A DNA stretch of 5,245 nucleotides from Lachnospiraceae bacterium UBA3316. Lineage in GTDB: Bacteria; Bacillota; Clostridia; Lachnospirales; Lachnospiraceae. Made by a program: the position numbers and the translations under genes. Each line of letters begins with the position of its first letter. Position 1 is the stretch's first letter. The notes under the pieces were generated by a model. The model ran no database searches, was not told where the DNA came from, and saw only the letters and a program-made list of their open reading frames with translations. Positions 1-5,245 of this stretch are shown piece after piece. The stretch spans positions 1 through 5,245 of the forward strand of contig DESK01000023.1 of assembly GCA_002361955.1 (NCBI GenBank), read 5' to 3'.

Positions 1-55
1 GGTAAGGCGTGGGTCTGCAACACCCTGATCACCAGTTCAAATCTGGTTGTCGCCT
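1..55 (+). tRNA. tRNA-Cys (GCA), 5' end cut off by window
   Basis: This is the 3' three-quarters of a tRNA. The seven-base anticodon loop CTGCAAC (15-21) puts anticodon GCA at 17-19, which reads cysteine codons. The stem GGGT/ACCC closes the loop, with a U-U apposition at its outer end. The T arm is ACCAG-TTCAAAT-CTGGT (31-47), and the acceptor 3' strand TGTCGCC (48-54) is followed by discriminator T at 55, the identity base expected for tRNA-Cys. CCA is not encoded. The start begins inside the D loop (GGTAAGGC); the acceptor 5' strand and D stem lie outside the window. Confidence 0.93.
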
Positions 56-60
56 CTCAT

Positions 61-92
61 AAAAAGGACTGATTTTCAGTCCTTTTTATTTT
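61..92 (+). terminator. Rho-independent terminator of the tRNA-Cys transcript
   Basis: A perfect 12-bp stem (61-72 with 76-87) has a three-base TTT loop and a T-rich tail (TTTTTATTTT). It starts six bases after the tRNA. The A/T-rich base of the stem also gives a T run on the minus strand, so it may additionally stop leftward transcripts coming from nfo. Confidence 0.9.
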
Positions 93-171
93 ACCGGTAA
101 TACTCTGCCGCTTCATAGTGACAGAGACTGCTGCTGTCCTGTGAAACAAAGGCTCTCCTGGAGGATGCGCC

Positions 172-230
172 ATGAGCAGACCCCGGCCCGTCGGAGATTT
201 TTCCTCCCCAACGGGCCGGGGTTCACGCAT
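172..230. repeat. GC-rich near-palindrome between nfo and tRNA-Cys
   Basis: The arms ACCCCGGCCCGT (180-191) and ACGGGCCGGGGT (211-222) are perfectly complementary over 12 bp. Pairing continues inward with mismatches (GG/CC and GA/TC) to a loop of about seven bases. Each strand has an ATG at its 5' end (172-174 plus, 228-230 minus), so both strands would encode similar short peptides starting Met and containing Pro-Arg-Pro-Val-Gly. It lies 28 bases past the nfo stop and could be a 3'UTR hairpin that protects or ends that mRNA, but no T-tract follows on either strand, so it is not a canonical terminator. A dispersed palindromic repeat is the main alternative. Apart from this element and the tRNA terminator I see nothing convincing in 93-257. 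Confidence 0.6.
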
Positions 231-257
231 TGTCCTCTATTTTATCTCTTAGATCTC

Positions 258-1091
258 TTACTCTTCCGCCATGCTCCGCAGCATAGCGATCTCCGCCGCC
301 CAGCCGGCATCGTCGTTGGGCGTCTCCAGGATAAAGGGCAGTCCCTGCAGGGCCGGATGGCGCACAATTCTCCGGAAGGTCTCCAGGCCTATCATCCCCT
401 CACCGATCTTTGCATGGCGGTCCTTATGGCTGCTCAGGGGGTTCAGGCTGTCATTGATATGAATGGCCTTCAGCCTGTCCAGGCCGATCACCCTGTCAAA
501 CTCCTCCAATACGCCGTCCAGATCGCCTGCGATATCGTAGCCTCCGTCCCACACATGGCAGGTGTCCAGGCAGACGCCCATCTTTTCCACGAGCTTCACC
601 CGATCCAGAATCGCCCGCAGCTCCTCAAAGCTCCGGCCTACCTCGCTGCCCTTGCCCGCCATCGTTTCCAGCAAAACCGTCGTCGTCTGCTCCGGGCGCA
701 GATTGTCGTTTAACATCTCCGCGATCAGCTCAATCCCTCTCGCGGCCCCCTGCCCCACATGGCTGCCCGGGTGGAAATTGTAATACTGCCCCGGCGTGTT
801 CTCCATTCGGTTCAGATCATCGGCAAAGGTCTCCCTGGCAAACCTGCGTATGTCCTCCTTTGCGGCACAGGCATTTAGGGTATAGGGCGCATGGGCCACG
901 ATCCTGGCAAACCCATGCTCCTTTGCAATCTCCCGATACTTCTCTACATCCTCCGGTACAATCGCTTTGGCGTTTCCTCCCCGGGGATTCCTTGTAAAAA
1001 ACGCGAACGTATCCGCACCAAGCTTTAATGCCTGCCTTCCCATGGCAGCATAGCCCTTGGAGGATGAAATATGGCTTCCTATATGAAACAT
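258..1091 (-). CDS. nfo: Endonuclease IV (AP endonuclease)
   Basis: This 277-residue protein is a full-length endonuclease IV, the Zn-dependent enzyme that cuts DNA 5' of abasic sites in base excision repair (cytoplasmic, TIM-barrel fold). All nine metal ligands of the family are present by motif: His67 (VAHAPY), His107 (NFHPGSH), Glu142 (LLETMAG), Asp176 and His179 (CLDTCHVWDGGYD), His211 (HINDS), Asp224 and His226 (KDRHAKIGEG), Glu256 (ILETP). The length matches the family (about 270-285 residues). The ATG is supported by AGGAG nine bases upstream, and the N-terminus begins directly with the family's first strand (GSHISSSKG). The stop of the upstream surface-protein gene is 25 bases away with no terminator between, so co-transcription is likely. 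No damage or truncation is visible. Other TIM-barrel xylose-isomerase-like proteins are excluded by the complete ligand set. Confidence 0.97.
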   Translation of the reverse strand: MFHIGSHISSSKGYAAMGRQALKLGADTFAFFTRNPRGGNAKAIVPEDVEKYREIAKEHGFARIVAHAPYTLNACAAKEDIRRFARETFADDLNRMENTPGQYYNFHPGSHVGQGAARGIELIAEMLNDNLRPEQTTTVLLETMAGKGSEVGRSFEELRAILDRVKLVEKMGVCLDTCHVWDGGYDIAGDLDGVLEEFDRVIGLDRLKAIHINDSLNPLSSHKDRHAKIGEGMIGLETFRRIVRHPALQGLPFILETPNDDAGWAAEIAMLRSMAEE

Positions 1092-1100
1092 AATTGACTT

Positions 1101-1105
1101 CTCCT
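1101..1105 (-). promoter_or_regulatory. Ribosome binding site of nfo
   Basis: AGGAG on the minus strand is separated from the nfo ATG by nine bases. It lies in the 25-base gap after the upstream gene's stop codon, giving nfo its own translation start within a shared transcript. Confidence 0.8.
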
Positions 1106-1116
1106 GTTCTGCATCA

Positions 1117-3507
1117 TTATCTTACCTTTATTTTCTTCACCTTACTCCACGCTCCATAATACTTCTTGCCGTCGATCTTTTTATAGGCCCGCATACGAAC
1201 GCAGTATTTCCTGCCTTTCGTAAGCCCGGCAATCTTCTTAGAAACCATGGACTTCTTCGGAAGTATCACTGTCTTTTTCCCCTTGGTGAATTTCGCGTTT
1301 GCGGCATACTGAAGCTCATAGCCGCTGGCCTGGGCGTCCTTCTTCCAGCTGACTTTGATTGTTCTCTTTTTCGGTGAACTCAGCTTTGAGACAGACGCTT
1401 TTTTCGGGACGATGAGGAAGGTTTTCCTGATGGTTCCGCTATAATTATTGATGCCTTTAATCGTTACCACTGCCCTGCCGGTATTTCTATTATTCGCGTA
1501 AGACACCTTATAATCTGTGCCCTGTTTCAGTGTCTTACCTTTTTGTTTTACAGTCACTGTGGGAGTAAGATCCTTTCCCTTATAGGGGTACTTTTCCTGG
1601 ATACCGCTCACCACTGCTGTTGAAATATCCTTCTTTCCTTTGATTGTTATGGAATTATCATCCTCATCACCCCAGATGATATCTTTTCCATTAATGCTGT
1701 AGGAAAGTCCGTTCTTTTTCGCATACGCTTCCGCATAGGATCCCAGCTCCGTATAAATAGCTGCTTTCACCACATGGCTCTTATCCCCTACCCAATAGTA
1801 TCCCGTCCACAGGATGTCCTCTCCTATGCTCGTCACGCTGGCCGGAATCGTGATTTTGGTTAAGGCTTCGCAGCGATAAAACGCCTTGTCCCCTATGCTC
1901 TTTAAACCAGAAGCAATCTCCACTTCCTCAAGCTTATTAAAATACGCAAATTCCTCTGGAGGTATTTCTGTAATTCCCCCTTCGATTACTATTTTTTCTA
2001 CTTGTTCCCTGACAGGCTTCCACGCATTATCACTAAAGCTGTAAGAGCTCCATCCGCTCGCGGAAGAGACGGGATATCTATGTCTTGCCTTTGGGTCTAC
2101 CGAGATCGGACCTGTTCCGGAGATTGTGAGCACGCCGTCCTTACATTCCCAGGACGCATGTTCCCCCGCTACACGGTACACCTCTTTTGTGAACTGTCCC
2201 GTCTGGGTATCGATCGAATAGAAGTTTACCATGTTGCCATTGGATGCGCAGTACACAGCCTTTCCGTCCTTTACAATCGGATGGCAGTCCGATATGGGGG
2301 CAGGCGCTGTATACTCTTCACTGATCTTGTTGCCCTGCCCGTCAATAAACAGGTAGTGGAGGAGATTTCCCGCCAGGCAGTCCTCCGTGCTTCCCGGCTG
2401 CTCCTCTTCTGATTCCTCCCAGGAAACCATCAAGCGATTGTCATTGATCTTCGTAAGCTTTGTTCCCAGGAAACTTTTCCCGCCTCCGCTGTAATCCGTC
2501 AGCCACTTCACCGTAGTGGCCTCCTTGGAAAAATCTGCCATCGGCGTGACTGTGAGATAAATATTGTGGGCAGTATCTTCTGAAACATTGTCATACTGCG
2601 ACTGGTCTATGGAAGTCCCAAGGCAAAGCACATGGTCAGAGGATACAGCCAGATCATCTACACTGGCATAGCAGGCAATCGCCCATGCAGAAGTGGGGGA
2701 ACCCCCATAGGGGAGAACCTCTATCATCGTACTTTTTAAGGTCTGTGCATCATACCTGGTTACTTTCGTACACCTGGATCCCTCACTCTTTTCCAGCACA
2801 TACAATTCTTCCCCCGCCACTTTTATGTACTGGGCAAAGGAATGCCACAGATCACAGTCCACAATTTCCCCGTGCATGGAATCCGTGTCCACCGCGATGA
2901 ACAGAAATCCCTGATGTCCCTGGTTATAGGCCGGATCTACGTATCCTTCATGGCCTGTTACAAGATAGAGAGTGCCGTCATGCTCTGCCATCTCCACACA
3001 GCCCACATTGAAAGGATAACGCACCTCCCCGCCAAAGAAATCCGTTTTTCCTTTGATAGACGCCGCCCCCAGTCTGTTCCAGTTCTTATCGTATTTGATC
3101 ACACGGATGACCTCCGCCCCGTCGTTCTCCTCTGGATTGTCCTGCCCCTCCGCCAGATAGTAGGCGTCGGCGCCTGCGTAAAAACCGCCCCAGAGCTCCA
3201 GCTCCATAGCAACCGACCGACTGCTCAGGATATGAAATTCATTGTCATAATATTCTATGCAGACCTTCGTCCCGTCATAAAACACCCGCATGTAACCGCT
3301 GCCCGTATCCACAAGCTCAGAAGTACTTCTCAGGCCGATGTTCAGGTTGTACGACGGCTTAGGCAAAAGATCAGCAGACGCCTTCCCCCGTCCTCCCGGA
3401 CAGAGCACCAAAAAGAGCAGACATATAGCCGTCACCCACAGCATCAGCTTCTTCTTTCCACTGTTCATAAAGCAATCTTTTAAAATAGCCTTCTTCCTTT
3501 GCATCAT
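1117..3507 (-). CDS. Exported BspA-type LRR protein with Ig-like and FN3 domains
   Basis: This 796-residue predicted secreted surface protein is mosaic. Residues 1-45 form a Sec signal peptide: basic patch KKK (18-20), hydrophobic core about 21-36, probable cleavage after Ala-Ser-Ala 45. A Cys at 36 lacks a good lipobox. Residues about 50-445 form a strand-rich region with blade-like units (e.g. VIRVIKYDKNWNRLG), perhaps a beta-propeller; its function is unknown to me. Residues 449-469 carry the W-x-C-x-DGVLTISGTGPI lead-in typical of this class, followed by about three BspA-type LRR units (503-570: VEKIVIEGGITEIP, LEEVEIASGLKSIGDKAF, LTKITIPASVTSIG) and a cap to about 605. Residues 640-700 hold an Ig-like module (GTDYKVSYANN, VTIKGINNYSGT). 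Residues 703-796 are an FN3-like domain ending YGAWSKVKKIKV. No LPXTG or membrane anchor is visible. The first ATG is chosen because GGGAGGG lies seven bases upstream; the ATG at residue 14 has no such site. Adhesion or glycan/protein binding is inference. Confidence 0.93.
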   Translation of the reverse strand: MMQRKKAILKDCFMNSGKKKLMLWVTAICLLFLVLCPGGRGKASADLLPKPSYNLNIGLRSTSELVDTGSGYMRVFYDGTKVCIEYYDNEFHILSSRSVAMELELWGGFYAGADAYYLAEGQDNPEENDGAEVIRVIKYDKNWNRLGAASIKGKTDFFGGEVRYPFNVGCVEMAEHDGTLYLVTGHEGYVDPAYNQGHQGFLFIAVDTDSMHGEIVDCDLWHSFAQYIKVAGEELYVLEKSEGSRCTKVTRYDAQTLKSTMIEVLPYGGSPTSAWAIACYASVDDLAVSSDHVLCLGTSIDQSQYDNVSEDTAHNIYLTVTPMADFSKEATTVKWLTDYSGGGKSFLGTKLTKINDNRLMVSWEESEEEQPGSTEDCLAGNLLHYLFIDGQGNKISEEYTAPAPISDCHPIVKDGKAVYCASNGNMVNFYSIDTQTGQFTKEVYRVAGEHASWECKDGVLTISGTGPISVDPKARHRYPVSSASGWSSYSFSDNAWKPVREQVEKIVIEGGITEIPPEEFAYFNKLEEVEIASGLKSIGDKAFYRCEALTKITIPASVTSIGEDILWTGYYWVGDKSHVVKAAIYTELGSYAEAYAKKNGLSYSINGKDIIWGDEDDNSITIKGKKDISTAVVSGIQEKYPYKGKDLTPTVTVKQKGKTLKQGTDYKVSYANNRNTGRAVVTIKGINNYSGTIRKTFLIVPKKASVSKLSSPKKRTIKVSWKKDAQASGYELQYAANAKFTKGKKTVILPKKSMVSKKIAGLTKGRKYCVRMRAYKKIDGKKYYGAWSKVKKIKVR

Positions 3508-3514
3508 TTTCTTT

Positions 3515-3521
3515 CCCTCCC
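3515..3521 (-). promoter_or_regulatory. Ribosome binding site of the LRR surface protein
   Basis: GGGAGGG on the minus strand lies seven bases before the first of two consecutive ATG codons. It decides the start in favour of residue 1 (or 2) over the ATG at residue 14, which would give a more ordinary-length signal peptide but lacks a properly placed purine-rich site. Confidence 0.8.
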
Positions 3522-3556
3522 TTTTTATTTTTTCCGTTTTGTACTACAATAATGTT

Positions 3557-3576
3557 GGGGCAGAGCCTTTTGCCCC
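3557..3576 (-). other. 5'UTR hairpin of the LRR protein mRNA
   Basis: A six-bp GC-rich stem (GGGGCA 3557-3562 with TGCCCC 3571-3576) has an eight-base loop. It lies between the predicted -10 box and the ribosome binding site, within a leader of about 70 bases. No T-tract follows, so it is not a terminator. It could stabilise the leader; no riboswitch class is recognisable. Confidence 0.45.
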
Positions 3577-3586
3577 TTGCATCCTT

Positions 3587-3616
3587 ATTATACCTCTACA
3601 GACGCTCCACTGTCTA
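3587..3616 (-). promoter_or_regulatory. Sigma-A-type promoter for the LRR protein–nfo unit
   Basis: On the minus strand TAGACA (3616-3611) and a perfect TATAAT (3592-3587) are separated by 18 bases. This predicts a start of transcription near 3580 and a leader of about 70 bases before the ATG at 3507. It is the best promoter match in the divergent region. No equally good plus-strand promoter for the GDSL gene was found; a TACAAT at 3545-3550 lacks a clear -35. Confidence 0.7.
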
Positions 3617-3632
3617 ACCTTTTTACCAAAAT

Positions 3633-3637
3633 GGAGG
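3633..3637 (+). promoter_or_regulatory. Ribosome binding site of the GDSL hydrolase
   Basis: GGAGG is six bases (all C) upstream of the ATG at 3644. It fixes the start there, although the reading frame stays open much further upstream, antisense to the surface-protein gene. Confidence 0.85.
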
Positions 3638-3643
3638 CCCCCC

Positions 3644-4393
3644 ATGAAAACATTGTTGCTACCATTCGCAAATCCATCTAAAATTCGCTCCGCGAATGGG
3701 ATTTGCTCACACCTGAATCATTTTCTTACGGCCTGTGCAGTAAATGCACAGACCTGTTTAAACAATAACAAAACATTGTTATTTCTCGGTGACAGTATCA
3801 CGGATTCCCACAGGCTTTGGCTTTCGGGAACGGATACTCTCGGTGACGGATACGTAAAAATGCTTTCCGATATTTCCACCGAAAAGCATTTTTCCATTAC
3901 CTTTATCAACAAGGGCCATGACGGCCTTACCCTGCCCCACCTGCTTCGCAATCTTTCCCGGGACTGCTTTCCCTACTCGCCAGATGTTATCTCTATCCTC
4001 ATCGGAATCAACGATATTTTTGTGGCAAGGAACTGCGGCGCGGCCTTTTCCGGCAAAACCTTTTCCGATCAGTACGGAAAACTGCTGGACGCCCTTCGCG
4101 CCGGTACACAGGCAGATATTCTCTGCATGTCCCCCTTCCTCTTACCTTATCCACAGGAGTACGCGCTCTGGCTGCCTGATATCCAACAGGCAGAAGCGGC
4201 GATCTCCGCCCAGGCCGCAGGCCACGGCTGTCTCTTTATGCCCCTTCAGGATTTTTTCCAAAAGGCCGCCCAGGATATGGGTTATGACGCCATCACCCCG
4301 GACGGCGTCCATCTCACGCCCTTGGGACACCGCCTCTTGGCTCAGCGGTGGATGGAAGAAACCGCTCTCTTTGCTTCCGCAAACAATCTCTGA
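3644..4393 (+). CDS. SGNH/GDSL-family hydrolase with 41-residue N-terminal insertion
   Basis: This 249-residue cytoplasmic esterase/lipase-type hydrolase has no signal peptide. It carries the SGNH blocks in order: block I LFLGDSITD (47-54) with nucleophile Ser51; block II NKGHDG (89-94) with oxyanion Gly91; block III GIND (121-124) with Asn123; block V DGVHLTPLGH (220-229) with catalytic Asp220 and His223. From Lys43 on, the protein is a normal-sized family member of about 207 residues. Family members often begin Met plus a short strand leading straight into GDS; here 41 extra residues separate Met1 from that strand, and the DNA shows an 11-base direct repeat at both edges (separate entry). 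The catalytic core looks intact, so activity is plausible, but the substrate (acyl or acetyl ester) cannot be told. The start is set by GGAGG six bases upstream. The gene is divergent from the surface-protein gene and ends in its own terminator. Confidence 0.92.
   Translation: MKTLLLPFANPSKIRSANGICSHLNHFLTACAVNAQTCLNNNKTLLFLGDSITDSHRLWLSGTDTLGDGYVKMLSDISTEKHFSITFINKGHDGLTLPHLLRNLSRDCFPYSPDVISILIGINDIFVARNCGAAFSGKTFSDQYGKLLDALRAGTQADILCMSPFLLPYPQEYALWLPDIQQAEAAISAQAAGHGCLFMPLQDFFQKAAQDMGYDAITPDGVHLTPLGHRLLAQRWMEETALFASANNL
3662..3706 (+). repeat. Nested inverted repeats in the insertion
   Basis: GCAAATCC (3668-3675) pairs with GGATTTGC (3699-3706), enclosing a second stem ATTCGC (3683-3688)/GCGAAT (3692-3697) with a TCC loop. 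As an alternative, CCATTCGC (3662-3669) pairs perfectly with GCGAATGG (3692-3699). The two folds are mutually exclusive in part. The structure falls 20-60 bases into the GDSL coding region and could affect early translation. Confidence 0.7.
3733..3751 (+). repeat. Second hairpin in the insertion
   Basis: CTGTGCA (3733-3739) and TGCACAG (3745-3751) form a perfect seven-bp stem with loop GTAAA. It lies inside the coding sequence and within the block bounded by the 11-base direct repeats. No T-tract follows. Confidence 0.75.
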
Positions 4394-4400
4394 TCCTTTT

Positions 4401-4963
4401 CTATTTCTTTGTAACGGTGACAGCCACCGTTACTTTTTTCTTGCCGGAGCTTACCGTGATCTTTGCTTTGCCCGGCGCCTTTGCTTTAACAGCACCTTTG
4501 GCTGACACTGACACAACTTTCTTATTTGAAGATCTCTTGCCAACCTTTTTCCCTTGGATCTTTCCGCTGCTGCTGACCGTCACGACCTTCGTATTGCCGG
4601 AAGTCCAGGACTGCACGTAATCACCCTCGGTCAGTCCGCTCACTGTCACTTTTTTCGTAGACTGCTTTACCTTAAGCGGAAGCTTTGTGACGTTCAGTGT
4701 CAGGGTCGGGGTCAGCTTTGGAATAGCGATACTCTCTTTCTGACCACATTCCAGGCAGGTACGGGTCAGTTCACCTTCTGCAAACACGGTAGGGGGCTTT
4801 GTCACTGTGTATGGTCTTCGGACGGTTCATCTCCCCATCCAATTATATTAACGTTGTCATCACACTCCATTCTCGGCAATGACGGAAACACATACAAATC
4901 GTCAATCGTTTGGTTAGAATGAGCAGAATGAATTAAAAATACAATGGGAAATGAAATTTCAGA
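4401..4963 (-). pseudogene. Decayed surface-protein fragment (zinc-ribbon-like motif and Ig-like repeats)
   Basis: This is a minus-strand remnant in two frames. Frame A (4963-4805) is open for 53 codons with no good start, contains DDNVNIIGWGDEPSEDHT, and ends at TGA 4802-4804. The GDE stretch resembles IIWGDED in the 796-residue neighbour. Frame B (4805-4401) continues VTKPPTVFAEGELTRTCLECG, the second half of a motif usually seen in clostridial surface proteins as HxHxW..G.VT..PT...G....TC..CG; the W..G part is missing, implying a small out-of-frame deletion at about 4805-4810. Frame B then has one Ig-like (BIG_2-type) module broken after GKIQGKKVGK and fused directly to the end of another (SSNKKVVSVSAKGAVKAKAPG), suggesting an in-frame collapse between repeats. 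It ends VAVTVTKK. The frame-B GTG at 4805 has no ribosome binding site, and no promoter or signal peptide is present. Expression is unlikely. Confidence 0.75.
4411..4439 (+). terminator. Terminator of the GDSL hydrolase gene
   Basis: A perfect nine-bp stem GTAACGGTG/CACCGTTAC (4411-4419 with 4425-4433) has loop ACAGC followed by TTTTTT. It lies 17 bases after the GDSL stop. It is embedded in the 3' end of the converging pseudogene, where the same bases encode Val-Thr-Val-Ala-Val-Thr-Val-Thr. There is no T-tract on the minus strand, so it is one-directional. Confidence 0.9.
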
Positions 4964-4984
4964 TTAAAGTGATTCCCTCGTATA

Positions 4985-5001
4985 CCGGCATATATTGCCG
5001 G
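4985..5001. repeat. Small perfect hairpin in the spacer
   Basis: CCGGCA (4985-4990) and TGCCGG (4996-5001) are separated by TATAT. It lies in the roughly 100-base stretch (4967-5071) between the pseudogene and the tRNA-Trp terminator, where I find no convincing gene. No T-tract flanks it, and its role is unknown. Confidence 0.45.
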
Positions 5002-5071
5002 ATGCCCGGAAGAAAATGAGCAATATTGCTATAGAACATTTCGACACTATGCAACACGAAATGCAATACGC

Positions 5072-5100
5072 AAAAAAATAAAGCCCGTACATACAGGCTT
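5072..5100 (-). terminator. Rho-independent terminator of tRNA-Trp
   Basis: On the minus strand AAGCCTGT pairs with ACGGGCTT (one G-U) around the loop ATGT (stem 5100-5081), followed by TATTTTTTT. It starts seven bases after the tRNA 3' end. Confidence 0.88.
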
Positions 5101-5107
5101 TATAAAA

Positions 5108-5178
5108 CAGGGGATGAGAGAATCGAACTCCCGCTAAGAGTTTTGGAGACTCCTGTCATACCATTTGACCAATCCCCT
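5108..5178 (-). tRNA. tRNA-Trp (CCA)
   Basis: A complete 71-base tRNA. The acceptor AGGGGAT/ATCCCCT forms seven perfect pairs with discriminator G73, the expected identity base for bacterial tRNA-Trp. The D stem is GTCA/TGAC. The anticodon arm is GGAGT-CTCCAAA-ACTCT with anticodon CCA (tryptophan, UGG). The T arm is GGGAG-TTCGATT-CTCTC, with one G-U pair. The 3' CCA is not encoded. It is transcribed leftward into the terminator directly after it. Confidence 0.95.
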
Positions 5179-5189
5179 TTAGTAAGAAA

Positions 5190-5209
5190 GAGCCTGACTG
5201 ATCAGACTC
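5190..5209 (-). other. Hairpin upstream of tRNA-Trp
   Basis: On the minus strand GAGTCTGA and TCAGGCTC form an eight-bp stem with one mismatch and loop TCAG, followed by TTTCTT. It could be a weak terminator of something beyond the right edge or a spacer/processing hairpin in a tRNA transcript. Its position 12 bases before the tRNA leaves no room for a promoter in between, which favours a spacer. Confidence 0.4.
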
Positions 5210-5245
5210 TGTATCTAAGGGATGTACCCTCAAAACCACATACAG

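Larger units (their letters stand above)
3647..3780 (+). repeat. Putative in-frame palindromic insertion with 11-bp direct repeats
   Basis: AAAACATTGTT occurs exactly at 3647-3657 and again at 3770-3780, a spacing of 123 bases (41 codons). Both copies are read in the same frame as Lys-Thr-Leu-Leu. The second copy is followed by the conserved Phe-Leu-Gly-Asp-Ser of block I; the first directly follows the ATG. Removing one copy plus the 112 bases between restores a typical GDSL start, Met-Lys-Thr-Leu-Leu-Phe-Leu-Gly-Asp-Ser. The insert has two inverted-repeat clusters and no stop in the gene's frame. The direct repeat resembles a target-site duplication. Terminal inverted repeats are poor (only ATTGTT 3652-3657 / AACAAT 3761-3766), so the exact ends and the mechanism are uncertain. 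A tandem or slippage origin is possible. Confidence 0.6.

Noticed and set aside
91..222. Minus-strand open frame ending CHYEAAEYYR before a stop at 91-93
   Set aside because: The C-terminus looks protein-like, but the frame has a stop at its upstream edge and no ATG, GTG or TTG start, so it is at most a remnant or repeat read-through.
141..713. 190-codon open frame on the plus strand
   Set aside because: It lies opposite the strongly supported nfo gene for most of its length, and its translation has no recognisable domain.
2842..3483. 213-codon open frame on the plus strand
   Set aside because: It is antisense to the surface-protein gene, has no supported start, and its translation shows no domain character.
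3338..3643. Upstream extension of the GDSL reading frame (102 more codons)
   Set aside because: It runs antisense to the signal-peptide end of the surface-protein gene and through the divergent promoter region. The ATG at 3644 has a well-placed GGAGG and the upstream part has no family similarity.
3918..4505. 195-codon plus-strand frame overlapping the GDSL gene
   Set aside because: It is a shifted frame of the GDSL hydrolase, whose catalytic blocks are all in the other frame, and it runs through that gene's terminator.
4401..4805. 134-residue frame as an intact small Ig-like protein gene
   Set aside because: It begins in the middle of a known surface-protein motif at a GTG without ribosome binding site, has no signal peptide, and its upstream half continues in another frame.
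4959..5039. 26-codon minus-strand frame starting ATG at 5039
   Set aside because: There is no ribosome binding site, no recognisable similarity, and it is short enough to be chance.
1..5245. CRISPR array, toxin-antitoxin pair, transposase or integrase
   Set aside because: No regularly spaced direct repeats and no coding sequence with matching domain motifs were seen on either strand. Flanking tRNA genes alone do not show an integrated element, and no att-like duplication of either tRNA end was found.

Overview
The window looks like a chromosomal segment from a Clostridia member (Bacillota), most likely a Lachnospiraceae-type gut anaerobe. This is inferred from BspA-type leucine-rich-repeat surface proteins with Ig-like and FN3-like C-terminal domains, GGAGG-type ribosome binding sites, tRNA genes without an encoded CCA, and compact hairpin plus T-tract terminators. 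No marker gene fixes the species.

Layout from left to right. The 3' part of a tRNA-Cys gene (+) is closed by a strong terminator. A gene-free stretch of about 165 bases follows, dominated by a GC-rich near-palindrome with an ATG at each end. Two minus-strand genes come next and read leftward: an exported 796-residue LRR/Ig-like/FN3 surface protein, then endonuclease IV (nfo) 25 bases downstream, probably one transcript. A divergent intergenic region (3508-3643) holds a good minus-strand promoter and a 5'UTR hairpin. On the plus strand is an SGNH/GDSL hydrolase gene with its own terminator. Converging on it is a decayed minus-strand fragment of a second surface protein (zinc-ribbon-like motif plus collapsed Ig-like repeats), with a frameshift and no start. 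The right end carries a complete tRNA-Trp gene (-) with its terminator.

The most unusual item is at the start of the GDSL hydrolase gene. An exact 11-base direct repeat, spaced 123 bases, brackets 112 bases rich in inverted repeats. It sits where the conserved start of the protein (Lys-Thr-Leu-Leu-Phe-Leu-Gly-Asp-Ser) would be expected to follow the initiator Met. The simplest reading is an in-frame insertion of a small palindromic element that added 41 codons without breaking the gene, comparable in principle to the Rickettsia palindromic elements. I see no evidence for a defence system, CRISPR array or multi-gene novel system. The genes do not form an obvious common pathway: DNA repair, cell-surface and esterase functions sit side by side between two tRNA genes.
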